A stretch of DNA of 64,000 nucleotides. It comes from Hymenobacter glacieicola. GTDB lineage: Bacteria > Bacteroidota > Bacteroidia > Cytophagales > Hymenobacteraceae. The stretch lies in the NCBI RefSeq assembly GCF_014640315.1, contig NZ_BMGS01000002.1, forward strand, positions 221,313 to 285,312. The letters run 5' to 3'. Of the stretch, positions 7,342 to 14,487 are shown piece by piece. The position numbers and the translations under genes are program-made. A model generated the notes under the pieces. It made no database searches. It was not told the DNA's origin and saw nothing but the letters and a program-made list of their open reading frames with translations. Position 1 is the stretch's first letter; each line of letters opens with the position of its first letter.

Positions 7342-7599
7342 ATGAAAATTGAAGACATTGATAAAGCAGTAGCGTTTCGCGCTGACCTGATCAAGGCTGA
7401 AAACCTACTCAACGAGGTGAAGAAAGTTAGTGTACTAGGTGGTCGTGGCTATATCCGAATAGCTGCTGGCACAGGCGCTTCTGTAGATGTTGACGCAGCT
7501 GACATAAGCGCAGGCACTTGGCGGAGAGTAGTTGATGCTATCTGCACTGATTTGAATGAGGAAATCAACAGCTGTGCCACAGCTATAGATAAGCTGTAG
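7342..7599 (+). CDS. Small phage protein, 85 aa
   Basis: The ATG at 7342 follows the previous stop by 5 bases. The product has an N-terminal helix (MKIEDIDKAVAFRADLIKAENLLNEVKK), a Gly-rich beta turn (VLGGRGYIRIAAGTGASVDVDAADI) and a C-terminal helix. Base composition is more AT-rich than neighbours. No family is recognised. The next gene begins one base after its stop, so it belongs to the tail operon. Confidence 0.62.
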   Translation: MKIEDIDKAVAFRADLIKAENLLNEVKKVSVLGGRGYIRIAAGTGASVDVDAADISAGTWRRVVDAICTDLNEEINSCATAIDKL

Positions 7600-7600
7600 C

Positions 7601-8221
7601 ATGCGCCACTCCCTCACTCTCACCTCCGCTGATGGTAGTGAATCTGTCATCCTGAGCGTACCGACCACCTGGGACGACGTGACCTTACAGCAGTACATCG
7701 ACTGGCAATGCTCCGAGGAGCCCGCCGTGTGCGTGCTGGCCGGCATCAGTCAGCAGCAGCTCGACCGCCTGGCCTGGCTAGATGCCCAGTACCTGCTGAA
7801 CCTGCTGGCCTTCGCGGCGGAAACGCCCGAGCCCCCGGTGTCGGAAGGGCTGAAAGACCCGGGCAGCGCCACCTATGGGCAGCTGGTGCTGGCGAATCAG
7901 TATTTCGAGGAGCACCCCGATAAGCCGACCATCTGGTATGCGCCGTACATCTACGCCCTGTACCGCTGCCGCGAAGTATGGGGCCGCAATGACCAAGGCA
8001 AGGAAGCTGAGATGCACCAAGCTATTCTGCAAGAACCCGTGGGCAAGTGCCTGAGCAACGTGCTTTTCATGTACGCCAGCTGGCTTTCTTCTACGAACGT
8101 CATGCTGGCGACCCCCAGGACCATGCCGAGCCCAGCGAGGAAGAATACGACGCCGGCTTGGAGGAGCTTTCTGACCGCTTTGGGCAAACCCTTCAAACCG
8201 ATGCGCTTGCCAGCAGCTTAA
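7601..8221 (+). CDS. Tail assembly chaperone-like protein, first frame (206 aa)
   Basis: A soluble protein whose N-terminal 150 residues look well folded (LTLQQYIDW-type helix starts, many Trp/Tyr/Leu). From about 8085 onward the reading becomes Pro/Thr/Ala/Arg-rich and shadow-like, while another frame (8047-8346) becomes protein-like. A protein followed by an overlapping -1 frame downstream of terminase and before the large tail genes is the arrangement of lambda G/G-T tail assembly chaperones, which are joined by programmed frameshifting. I see no canonical X-XXY-YYZ slippery site in phase between 8011 and 8221, so two separate proteins are also possible. Confidence 0.6.
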   Translation: MRHSLTLTSADGSESVILSVPTTWDDVTLQQYIDWQCSEEPAVCVLAGISQQQLDRLAWLDAQYLLNLLAFAAETPEPPVSEGLKDPGSATYGQLVLANQYFEEHPDKPTIWYAPYIYALYRCREVWGRNDQGKEAEMHQAILQEPVGKCLSNVLFMYASWLSSTNVMLATPRTMPSPARKNTTPAWRSFLTALGKPFKPMRLPAA

Positions 8222-8346
8222 GGCTCAGCTGGGCCGCCGTGTACGCCCTGGACGCGGATACGGTGTACCGCAAGCTGCGGCTAGAGCAGGCCCGCGCCGC
8301 TTACCAGAAACGATTACACGCTATTCACCGAGAGAAAACCAAGTAG
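8047..8346 (+). CDS. Overlapping -1 frame: tail chaperone extension or separate protein
   Basis: This frame is open from 8011 to 8346. A GTG at 8047 could start a 99-residue protein; otherwise the ribosome would enter by -1 shift from the 7601 gene. The product is acidic then helical: a PSEEEYDAGLEELSDRFGQ block, then LRLSWAAVYALDADTVYRKLRLEQARAAYQKR, which has clear amphipathic helices. Its coding quality is better than the overlapping end of the first frame. It overlaps that gene by 175 bases, far more than other gene pairs here, which is why a frameshift is suspected. Confidence 0.55.
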   Translation: MPEQRAFHVRQLAFFYERHAGDPQDHAEPSEEEYDAGLEELSDRFGQTLQTDALASSLRLSWAAVYALDADTVYRKLRLEQARAAYQKRLHAIHREKTK

Positions 8347-8348
8347 GT

Positions 8349-8531
8349 ATGAGTGCTGAAAATGTAACCCTGCTCATTGTACTGAGCGCCCTAGTGCTGA
8401 CGGTGGCAGTGCATGTCTTTTTCATAGGCAAGAAAAGCAGCGGTGACATGCTGCCCGGGCACCGCAACCCGCCTAAACCTCCTAAGCGGCCCGAGTCACG
8501 TCGCCGCCCTAACCCCACGATTGTTCGCTAA
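8349..8531 (+). CDS. Small single-span membrane protein, 60 aa
   Basis: Begins two bases after the previous stop. Residues 7-27 form one transmembrane helix (VTLLIVLSALVLTVAVHVFFI); the rest is a Pro/Arg/Lys-rich cytoplasmic-type tail ending NPTIVR. That ending resembles the PSIVR tail of the terminase and the 64-aa protein. No function can be named. Confidence 0.6.
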   Translation: MSAENVTLLIVLSALVLTVAVHVFFIGKKSSGDMLPGHRNPPKPPKRPESRRRPNPTIVR

Positions 8532-8532
8532 G

Positions 8533-8961
8533 ATGAGCTACGAACGCAGACTTGAGATTGAGGCCCTGCCCGCGGAAGAAGGCTGGGGCAAGTGGCAAGC
8601 AGTTATAGGCTACGGCACTACGATGGTGGAGCGCAAGAACCTTATACCGCTTACCATCTGGGTAGTCGGTGTTACTGGCCCTTTGGCAGTGGAAGCCTAC
8701 CAGTATCAGCGTTGGCGGTTTGCTGAGCAGGTAACAGCAAACACCACAAAGCCCGCTGACTCACGAGGCTTCTGCTACACGCGCTGGCACAGCAACACGG
8801 ACTACACCGACTACTCACCCCGCGCCACTGACCTGAACATGATGTGCGCCGAAACCCGTGAAGAGCTTTGCCGCAAGGTGCTGGCCAAGCTTGACGGGGA
8901 AATAGCTGACCGGAAAAAGTCGTTGGCCATTCTGGAATCACGCAGAGCAAACTTCGAATAA
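8533..8961 (+). CDS. Hypothetical phage protein, 142 aa
   Basis: The ATG at 8533 starts one base after the previous stop; the longer frame upstream overlaps the membrane protein and is not used. The product is soluble, rich in Tyr, Trp and Arg, with four cysteines spread along it and a C-terminal helix (REELCRKVLAKLDGEIADRKKSLAILESRR). No family recognised. The layout suggests a tail-module or accessory protein. Confidence 0.6.
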   Translation: MSYERRLEIEALPAEEGWGKWQAVIGYGTTMVERKNLIPLTIWVVGVTGPLAVEAYQYQRWRFAEQVTANTTKPADSRGFCYTRWHSNTDYTDYSPRATDLNMMCAETREELCRKVLAKLDGEIADRKKSLAILESRRANFE

Positions 8962-8963
8962 GC

Positions 8964-9389
8964 ATGACCCACGCCCAACTCGTCGCCTACCTGGAAGAGC
9001 AGGCCAAAGAAGCCGGGGCTGCTTCCTTCTGGCATGGTAAGCAGGCTCAGGCCAACATCAACTACGATGCTCCGTTTCCCCAGGCGCACTTGTTCCTGAT
9101 GCCCTCCCGCATCAAAGGCGGCACCATCACCACGCAAGTAGCCATGTGCTTCTACGGCAAGGATGAGCACGAAAACGATCCGAACCTAAATAACGAGGTG
9201 AGCCTGGCTATTCAGAATGCCATGGACTTGCTGACTCAGCACTTTCACGTTCTACTGGCCTCGGAAGAAGAGCAGGATGCCGAACTGGTTGATGGCTTCA
9301 TGGACCGGGTGCCGGTGCTGCGCAAAGGTGCGGGCATCGGCACGGGCTACCTCGTCAACTTCACCCTGAGCAGTCTGGTCGTATGCTAG
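8964..9389 (+). CDS. Probable phage head-tail or tail completion protein, 141 aa
   Basis: A compact alpha/beta protein with strands such as ITTQVAMCFYGKDE and IGTGYLVNFTLSSLVV after an N-terminal helix. Size and position (before two large tail proteins) would suit a tail terminator or connector. That is inference from order, since I do not recognise a conserved motif. It overlaps the next gene by 7 bases. Confidence 0.58.
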   Translation: MTHAQLVAYLEEQAKEAGAASFWHGKQAQANINYDAPFPQAHLFLMPSRIKGGTITTQVAMCFYGKDEHENDPNLNNEVSLAIQNAMDLLTQHFHVLLASEEEQDAELVDGFMDRVPVLRKGAGIGTGYLVNFTLSSLVVC

Positions 9390-9886
9390 CCAGCGCCAAA
9401 GCCGCCTTTGCCCAGTCCATGCCCGAGCTGGTGGCCCTAACGGTGGAGGCCCTGCGCACCCATCCCCAGCAGCCCTACGGCCGCCCGGCTACTGCCAGTG
9501 GCCGCACCGCCCAGCAGATTCGGGAAGAGCACGGCGACGACTTCGGCCAGGTACTGGGCCCGGCCCACATGCAGGCCCTGCTCACCGGGCGCAGGCCTAC
9601 GGGCGCCGGTGCCAGCACCACAAGCGAGCCCCTGCACACCATCCTGGAACAGTGGGCCCAGGACAAGGGCTTGCAGCTTCGGGATGGAATGACCTTCAAG
9701 CAGTTCGGCTACGCGGCTGCCTATAAAATTCACAAGCAGGGTACGGCCCTGTACCGCTTGCGGCAACCCTCGGGCCTGCTGGACAAGGTGCTGACCGCTG
9801 AATTCCTCAACACGCTCAAAGCCCGCATTGCCGCGGGGGAAATGGTGGCTATTGCCTCCGAACTACGCACTGCCCTAGCCGCTTGA
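9383..9886 (+). CDS. Hypothetical phage structural-module protein, 167 aa
   Basis: An alanine-rich, helical protein with a Gly/Thr/Ser-rich middle (RPTGAGASTTSEPL) and a segment FKQFGYAAAYKIHKQGTALYRL that reads like a helix pair. It begins inside the end of the previous gene and is followed one base later by a large tail gene. No family is recognised; a connector or tail completion role is the positional guess. Confidence 0.55.
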   Translation: MLASAKAAFAQSMPELVALTVEALRTHPQQPYGRPATASGRTAQQIREEHGDDFGQVLGPAHMQALLTGRRPTGAGASTTSEPLHTILEQWAQDKGLQLRDGMTFKQFGYAAAYKIHKQGTALYRLRQPSGLLDKVLTAEFLNTLKARIAAGEMVAIASELRTALAA

Positions 9887-9887
9887 T

Positions 9888-11465
9888 ATGAACCCCACGA
9901 TTCTACTTACTGCCAGCTGCAACCCACAAAACGAAGGGGTACTGGAAGCGGCCTGCTCCACTAGTGACGCGGGGGCGGGCTCTAACGGGCAGGCGTTGGG
10001 CGTGCAGCTCTACGATGCTATTACCGATGCCCCGGTCGGCGATCCGCAGGGTTCAGAACAATTCACCTACACGTTTACCTTCCAGCCCATCGCTAACGGC
10101 ACCTACTACGTCATCCTCACCGACCTGGACGGGGAGACGGCGCGCAGCCTGGAGGTGGAAGTCAGCTGCACCACGAGCGGCGGCGGGCCGGGCGGCGGCG
10201 GGGCCTTCCCGCCGGGCGTGCAACTGGCTGATTACTGCTCGGCTGATCTGGTGGGGCGGCGGGTGCGCCTGTTTTTCGACGTGGCTACCCGCGCTACGGC
10301 TACCGATCTGAGCGACGACGCGACCTGCACGCCCGGACAAGGGGAGCCGGTCGATCAGGCTATCTTGTTTGACGACTGCGACGGCACCACGAAGCTGATA
10401 GTGCGCTACCAGCGGCCCGACCAGGCTGTACTCACAGAAACGCCCAACAGCACGGCCTGCGGCTACACCCCGCCCGGCGGGGGCGGCGGCGGGGGTACTG
10501 ATCCGGACCCTGACCCCGACCCCACGCCCGGCCCTGAGCCCGACAGCCAATGGGGAAGCCTCTGGGCGCCCGAGGGCATCCCGGTTACAGCCGAGCCTGC
10601 GGGCCCCGATGCGCCGGCCTTCGTGGCCGCCGACCTGTACGCCGGCTTCCCGGCAGGGCACCCCTTGGCCGCCGATCGGCCGCTTACGTTTGTGGCCGCG
10701 CTGCGGGCCACCGTCGCCCCGTCCGGCGTGGCTATGTTTAACCTAGCCCCGTATTTGCGCTCGGAGGTAGGCGCGCTGCTGCCCAGTGGTAGCCGGCGGC
10801 TGGATTACAACAGTGCCACGGCGCTGACGGAGGATCTGTACGTGGGCTACTCGCTTACGCGGGGCGGGGTGACCTTGGCCCGGGGCTACGCCCTGAACGG
10901 GGTGCTCAGTGAGCAGCAGCTCAGCGCCTGGCCCGCGGGCCGGCCGCTAACGCCGTTTGGCGGCGTGGTGCCCGTCTGGCCCGGCTACTCGTTTGCCAGC
11001 CCGCAGCGAACGGCTACAGGGGTGGTACCCGTGGAGCCTTCCGCCAGTGGCCAGCGCCTGGTGCATCTGCCTTGCCCGCGCTACGGGCTGCCCGTGGTAT
11101 GGCTGTCTCCGGAGGGCGGGTATGGCTACTGGGTATTCTCAGGCCAGCCCGCCTATGGCGACGACGTAGGCGAAGGTCAGCCTTACATCGAGGCGGGCAC
11201 CCAGGAGCTGCGCTATAGCAGCCGGGCCGCTTCTAGGGCTACGGTGGAAGCGTATTCGGGGGTGTTTTCGGAGCGCGCCTTTGTGGAAGGGCTGCGTACG
11301 TTGCGGCGCGCGGTACAGGCCTGGTACCAGCCGGAAGCCGATGGGCCCTGGGTGCCGATTGTGCTGAAGGGAGGTGCCTTCCCGGCCTATCGGGAGGGCC
11401 GGCGCCGGTACGAGGCCACGGTTCAATTTTCAGAGGCGAAAGCCATAGCGGTCCAAGGACAATGA
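9888..11465 (+). CDS. Large tail protein with Ig-like N-terminal repeat and Gly/Asp-Pro linker (525 aa)
   Basis: Residues 1-95 form a beta-sandwich-like unit with the ending FQPIANGTYYVILTDLDGETA, recalling the G-TYtVtvtD-dG motif of SprB/PKD-like surface repeats in Bacteroidota. Gly-rich linkers (SGGGPGGGG and PPGGGGGGGTDPDPDPDP) separate three domains. The C-terminal 300 residues are beta-rich with many Tyr, Gly and Pro, like baseplate or tail-tip proteins. It shares a 4-base ATGA overlap with the next tail gene. Specific function is not identifiable; virion surface display is a reasonable inference. Confidence 0.7.
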   Translation: MNPTILLTASCNPQNEGVLEAACSTSDAGAGSNGQALGVQLYDAITDAPVGDPQGSEQFTYTFTFQPIANGTYYVILTDLDGETARSLEVEVSCTTSGGGPGGGGAFPPGVQLADYCSADLVGRRVRLFFDVATRATATDLSDDATCTPGQGEPVDQAILFDDCDGTTKLIVRYQRPDQAVLTETPNSTACGYTPPGGGGGGGTDPDPDPDPTPGPEPDSQWGSLWAPEGIPVTAEPAGPDAPAFVAADLYAGFPAGHPLAADRPLTFVAALRATVAPSGVAMFNLAPYLRSEVGALLPSGSRRLDYNSATALTEDLYVGYSLTRGGVTLARGYALNGVLSEQQLSAWPAGRPLTPFGGVVPVWPGYSFASPQRTATGVVPVEPSASGQRLVHLPCPRYGLPVVWLSPEGGYGYWVFSGQPAYGDDVGEGQPYIEAGTQELRYSSRAASRATVEAYSGVFSERAFVEGLRTLRRAVQAWYQPEADGPWVPIVLKGGAFPAYREGRRRYEATVQFSEAKAIAVQGQ

Positions 11466-13615
11466 ATGATCTCCTGATTGGTGGGGTAACACTGGATCTT
11501 TCGCCAGACACGGCTATTCTGCCCAGCTTCCAGGTATCGGATCTGCTCAAGCCCGATACCATCCAGTCCGATTTCTCTCCGGAGGTGTCGGTACCCGGTA
11601 CCAGCAAAAACCATCAGTTACTGGGTCAGGCAGCCTACGATGGCAACGCCGCCGGCATCCCGTACAAGTCGCTGGCCAATGTGACCCTGCGCAGTGAAGG
11701 CGTGGAAATCATGCCCCGGGCCCGCCTGCTGCTGAAAGGCTACCAGAATGGACAGTACCAGTTGCAGCTGGTGGCCGGCAACAAGCGCTTTGTCGAGGCC
11801 TTGGGCGATAAGACGCTCAGCGACCTGGATTTCTCCCGCTTCACGCATGCGCGCACCATCTCAGCCATTGCCGACCGGGCCAGTGCAGCCTACGCGGCCG
11901 CTAACGGCTGGAGCTATGAGCTCTACGACCGGGGCCGGCCGCTGGACCCAGCCAATCTTTCGCCCTACGACCTGTGGCCGACGCTTTCGGCGGCGCTGGT
12001 GCTGGAGCAGCTGGCCAGCGAAGCGGGCTTTGTCGTCGACTACCCGGCCGAAGGGCTGCTGCCCCGCCTGCAGGTGCCGGCCGTGGCGCCGGCCGAGTAC
12101 AGCGAAGCCTTCCGCAAGGCCCGCCGCCTGCGTGTAGGACTGGGCCCGGGGCATGAAGATGATGGGGCTCCCGACAGCAACCGTTCGGATGTGGTGAAAA
12201 CTATCCCGTTTGATGATGACACGCGCCCCATTGGCACCGTGCCAGCGCTGGTGCCCACTGTGGCAGGCGTGTACGACTCGACTAGCTTCTCATACACTGC
12301 CGATCAGGCTGTGTACGTGCAGGTGCAGGCCCGTACGGTGGTGCAGATCGTCTACTCCTCGGTGCGCCTCGGCAAGGCCCAGGCCCGGGTGGAGCTGCAT
12401 ATCAACGGCCGCAAGGTGGAGCAGAAGGTAAATGACAAGGAGGTCGTCAACTCGGCCTGGGTGGAGGCTACCAACGAAGACCCTTTCTCAGTTGGAGCCA
12501 CAGCGGAACGGCTGCTACTCAAGCCTGGCGACCAGCTCACGGCTGTGCTCCGGCTCAGCGGAGTGGGCAATGCTCCGATTGACAAATGGGGCTTTAAAAT
12601 CTTCCAGGATGTTGCCTTTGGAAATGCTGGGGTAGGCCTGCCCGTGGATAAGTTCGACGTAACAGTACTGCCTGAGCAGCCGCCGGGGGCACAGGTCAAC
12701 ATTGCGGAATGGCTGCCTCAGGACATGAAGCAGCTGGACTTCTTTAAAGCCCTGGTGCAGGTGTGCGGCTTCTCGGTGCAGACTGATGCCTACGAAGACC
12801 GGCTGACCTTACACCCCTCGCGGGCCGTGCTGGACAACGTGCCCTATGCCCGCGACTGGACAGCCAAGCGGGACGCACCCGATCTGCCCGCCGGCCAGGC
12901 CCGAAGCGTGTCGTACCGCTTCGGGGGCTTCGGCCAGCAGAACCTCTTCCAGTGGGCCGAAGATGAAAGCGGTACCAAAGGCTTCGGCAATGGGACGCTG
13001 GTGGTAGCTGATAAGACGCTACCCGCCACCTACACCATGACCACGTTGCCGTTTGCGGCCAGTGAGCCTAGCCAGGCTTTGCCCGGCCTGCTGCTGATCC
13101 AGAACTACAAACTCCGGGAAAACGAAGACCCGTTTGCCGAGCCCGAGTACGACACGGCCAGCCCCAAGCCGCGGCTTACGCTTCGCTCTACTGACACCCA
13201 GAATATTTCCCTGGTGGAGGGAGCCGTTCGGCGGGCGGTAGTAGCGCCCCTCAGCTACTTTGCGCAGGAGGAAGACGGCCTGAGCCTAGATGCCGAGGGC
13301 TACATTCTGCCCGTGGCCTGGGCGGGGCTCGGGGCCATGCTCACTGAAATGCGCTTTCACAAGGAGCGGTACCGGTTCAGCCCGAGGGATATTGCCGAGT
13401 TCCTAGCCGAGCCGAACATTCCCATTTGGGACGGCGTGCTGGGTGGGTGGTTTTCCATCTCAAAAATCAACGAGTTCACGTCGACGCGCAGTGTGGAAGT
13501 GGAAATGCTGCGGCTGCACCCCTCGTTTCTGGTGGCGCCGGAGCCGGGTGTTCGGCGGGAGTTTGCGGGTAGTGAGTTTGCGCAGCCGGAGTTCTATGTT
13601 TCGGACACGGTGTAG
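11462..13615 (+). CDS. Large tail structural protein (717 aa)
   Basis: The N-terminus (LLIGGVTLDLSPDTAI, FQVSDLLKPDTIQSDFSPEVSVPGT) and the long beta-rich body are typical of tail-tip/baseplate proteins in Bacteroidota siphophages, which I recognise by style rather than by a named domain. No signal peptide or membrane helix. The size and its place after another large tail gene support a baseplate or tail-hub role. A mid-protein region (about 380-480) contains QDMKQLDFFKALVQVCGFSV, a helical segment resembling a common feature of these proteins. Confidence 0.75.
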   Translation: MNDLLIGGVTLDLSPDTAILPSFQVSDLLKPDTIQSDFSPEVSVPGTSKNHQLLGQAAYDGNAAGIPYKSLANVTLRSEGVEIMPRARLLLKGYQNGQYQLQLVAGNKRFVEALGDKTLSDLDFSRFTHARTISAIADRASAAYAAANGWSYELYDRGRPLDPANLSPYDLWPTLSAALVLEQLASEAGFVVDYPAEGLLPRLQVPAVAPAEYSEAFRKARRLRVGLGPGHEDDGAPDSNRSDVVKTIPFDDDTRPIGTVPALVPTVAGVYDSTSFSYTADQAVYVQVQARTVVQIVYSSVRLGKAQARVELHINGRKVEQKVNDKEVVNSAWVEATNEDPFSVGATAERLLLKPGDQLTAVLRLSGVGNAPIDKWGFKIFQDVAFGNAGVGLPVDKFDVTVLPEQPPGAQVNIAEWLPQDMKQLDFFKALVQVCGFSVQTDAYEDRLTLHPSRAVLDNVPYARDWTAKRDAPDLPAGQARSVSYRFGGFGQQNLFQWAEDESGTKGFGNGTLVVADKTLPATYTMTTLPFAASEPSQALPGLLLIQNYKLRENEDPFAEPEYDTASPKPRLTLRSTDTQNISLVEGAVRRAVVAPLSYFAQEEDGLSLDAEGYILPVAWAGLGAMLTEMRFHKERYRFSPRDIAEFLAEPNIPIWDGVLGGWFSISKINEFTSTRSVEVEMLRLHPSFLVAPEPGVRREFAGSEFAQPEFYVSDTV

Positions 13616-13650
13616 TATATTCGGGCTGTCACACGCAACGACTTATCGCC

Positions 13651-14022
13651 ATGCTCCTGAACAATTATAGCTTCAAAGAAGAAGCCGAGACGCAGCGCAT
13701 TCAGAATGAACTGCCCAGCAATTATCGTTCATGGCTAGAATTCTACGACAGCATCCCGGCTGAGCACCGAGAGGCCCAGGTGCTGCGCACGACCTACCAT
13801 GGTGCCGAGTATTACGCGAAAGGCACCAAACCGAAGGAATATGTTATTCAGCGGGAATACCTGCTGGCCCGGTTGGCGGAGGAATTGCTGCCCCTACGGA
13901 TAACGGAAGGTGACTACCACAACTTACGCATGGCGGTAGTTCAGTCATCGTTTAGTGGCGCAGAACTGCAAGGCCCTATATGGAAAAAGCTAAAGAAATC
14001 GGCTGCTCAAGATTCCGAATAA
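13651..14022 (+). CDS. Hypothetical phage protein, 123 aa
   Basis: A soluble protein rich in Glu, Tyr and Arg (YRSWLEFYDSIPAEHREAQVLRTTYHGAEYY). It begins 35 bases after the large tail gene and is followed at once by a strong terminator, so it closes the plus-strand tail operon. No family recognised. Confidence 0.6.
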   Translation: MLLNNYSFKEEAETQRIQNELPSNYRSWLEFYDSIPAEHREAQVLRTTYHGAEYYAKGTKPKEYVIQREYLLARLAEELLPLRITEGDYHNLRMAVVQSSFSGAELQGPIWKKLKKSAAQDSE

Positions 14023-14026
14023 ACCC

Positions 14027-14058
14027 AAAGCCCCGACCTACACAGGTCGGGGCTTTTT
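14027..14058 (+). terminator. Rho-independent terminator closing the tail operon
   Basis: A perfect 12-bp stem AAAGCCCCGACC/GGTCGGGGCTTT (14027-14038 and 14045-14056) with loop TACACA, followed by further T residues. It starts 4 bases after the stop of the 123-aa gene. Confidence 0.92.
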
Positions 14059-14073
14059 CGTATCGTTGTGGCT

Positions 14074-14487
14074 ATGAAACAACTGCTATTCTTCGCACTT
14101 GCTACTGCTATTCTCTCGGGCTGTACTACTGAGCCTAAATTCCGCAATCCAGTTACTGTCAAAAGCAATGACGTTCCACTGTATGACGGTATGATGATTC
14201 AAGACAAAACGGTACCGTCTCAGGTTGTGGTCTTGGCCGACGCAGGAGATACACTGGAGTTGCAGGATATAACCATTGCCGGCCTGAATCAGGACACGCT
14301 TTGCATCGTATCACTTGACTCGAAGCGTACACGTTTCAAGAACGGTCAAGCATCTGTCTATGTGGAGCGAAAGCATCTGAACATTCCCGCTGCCACCCTG
14401 GAAAAAGCAAGGGCTGGCAAGCTCCATGACTTGCCAGCCCTTGCCGAGCAGAAGCCTGATCATTTACATACGAAGGCTACGAATTAG
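14074..14487 (+). CDS. Phage-encoded lipoprotein (137 aa)
   Basis: The ATG at 14074 opens a signal peptide with lipobox: MKQLLFFALATAILSGC, with Cys17 as the predicted lipidated residue. The mature part is beta-rich (SQVVVLADAGDTLELQDITIAGLNQDTLC) and ends in a helix. It lies between the tail terminator and the reverse-strand tape measure. A prophage lipoprotein expressed outside the structural operons could alter the host surface (superinfection exclusion), but no family is recognised. Its last codons carry, on the opposite strand, the terminator of the tape-measure operon, and the two genes overlap by 11 bases tail to tail. Confidence 0.75.
   Translation: MKQLLFFALATAILSGCTTEPKFRNPVTVKSNDVPLYDGMMIQDKTVPSQVVVLADAGDTLELQDITIAGLNQDTLCIVSLDSKRTRFKNGQASVYVERKHLNIPAATLEKARAGKLHDLPALAEQKPDHLHTKATN
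14402..14444 (-). terminator. Terminator of the tape-measure operon, embedded in the convergent lipoprotein gene
   Basis: A perfect 15-bp inverted repeat GCAAGGGCTGGCAAG/CTTGCCAGCCCTTGC (14407-14421 and 14430-14444, 8-base loop). Read on the minus strand it is followed by TTTTT (14402-14406), and it lies 33 bases past the tape-measure stop codon. On the plus strand no T-run follows, so it should act only on the minus-strand transcript. It is wholly inside the coding sequence of the lipoprotein (residues near KARAGKLHDLPALA). Confidence 0.85.

Noticed and set aside
7601..8346. A canonical -1 slippery heptamer
   Set aside because: Heptamers in phase between 8011 and 8221 were inspected; none fits X-XXY-YYZ. 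CTTTTC and CTTTCTTC stretches are out of phase.
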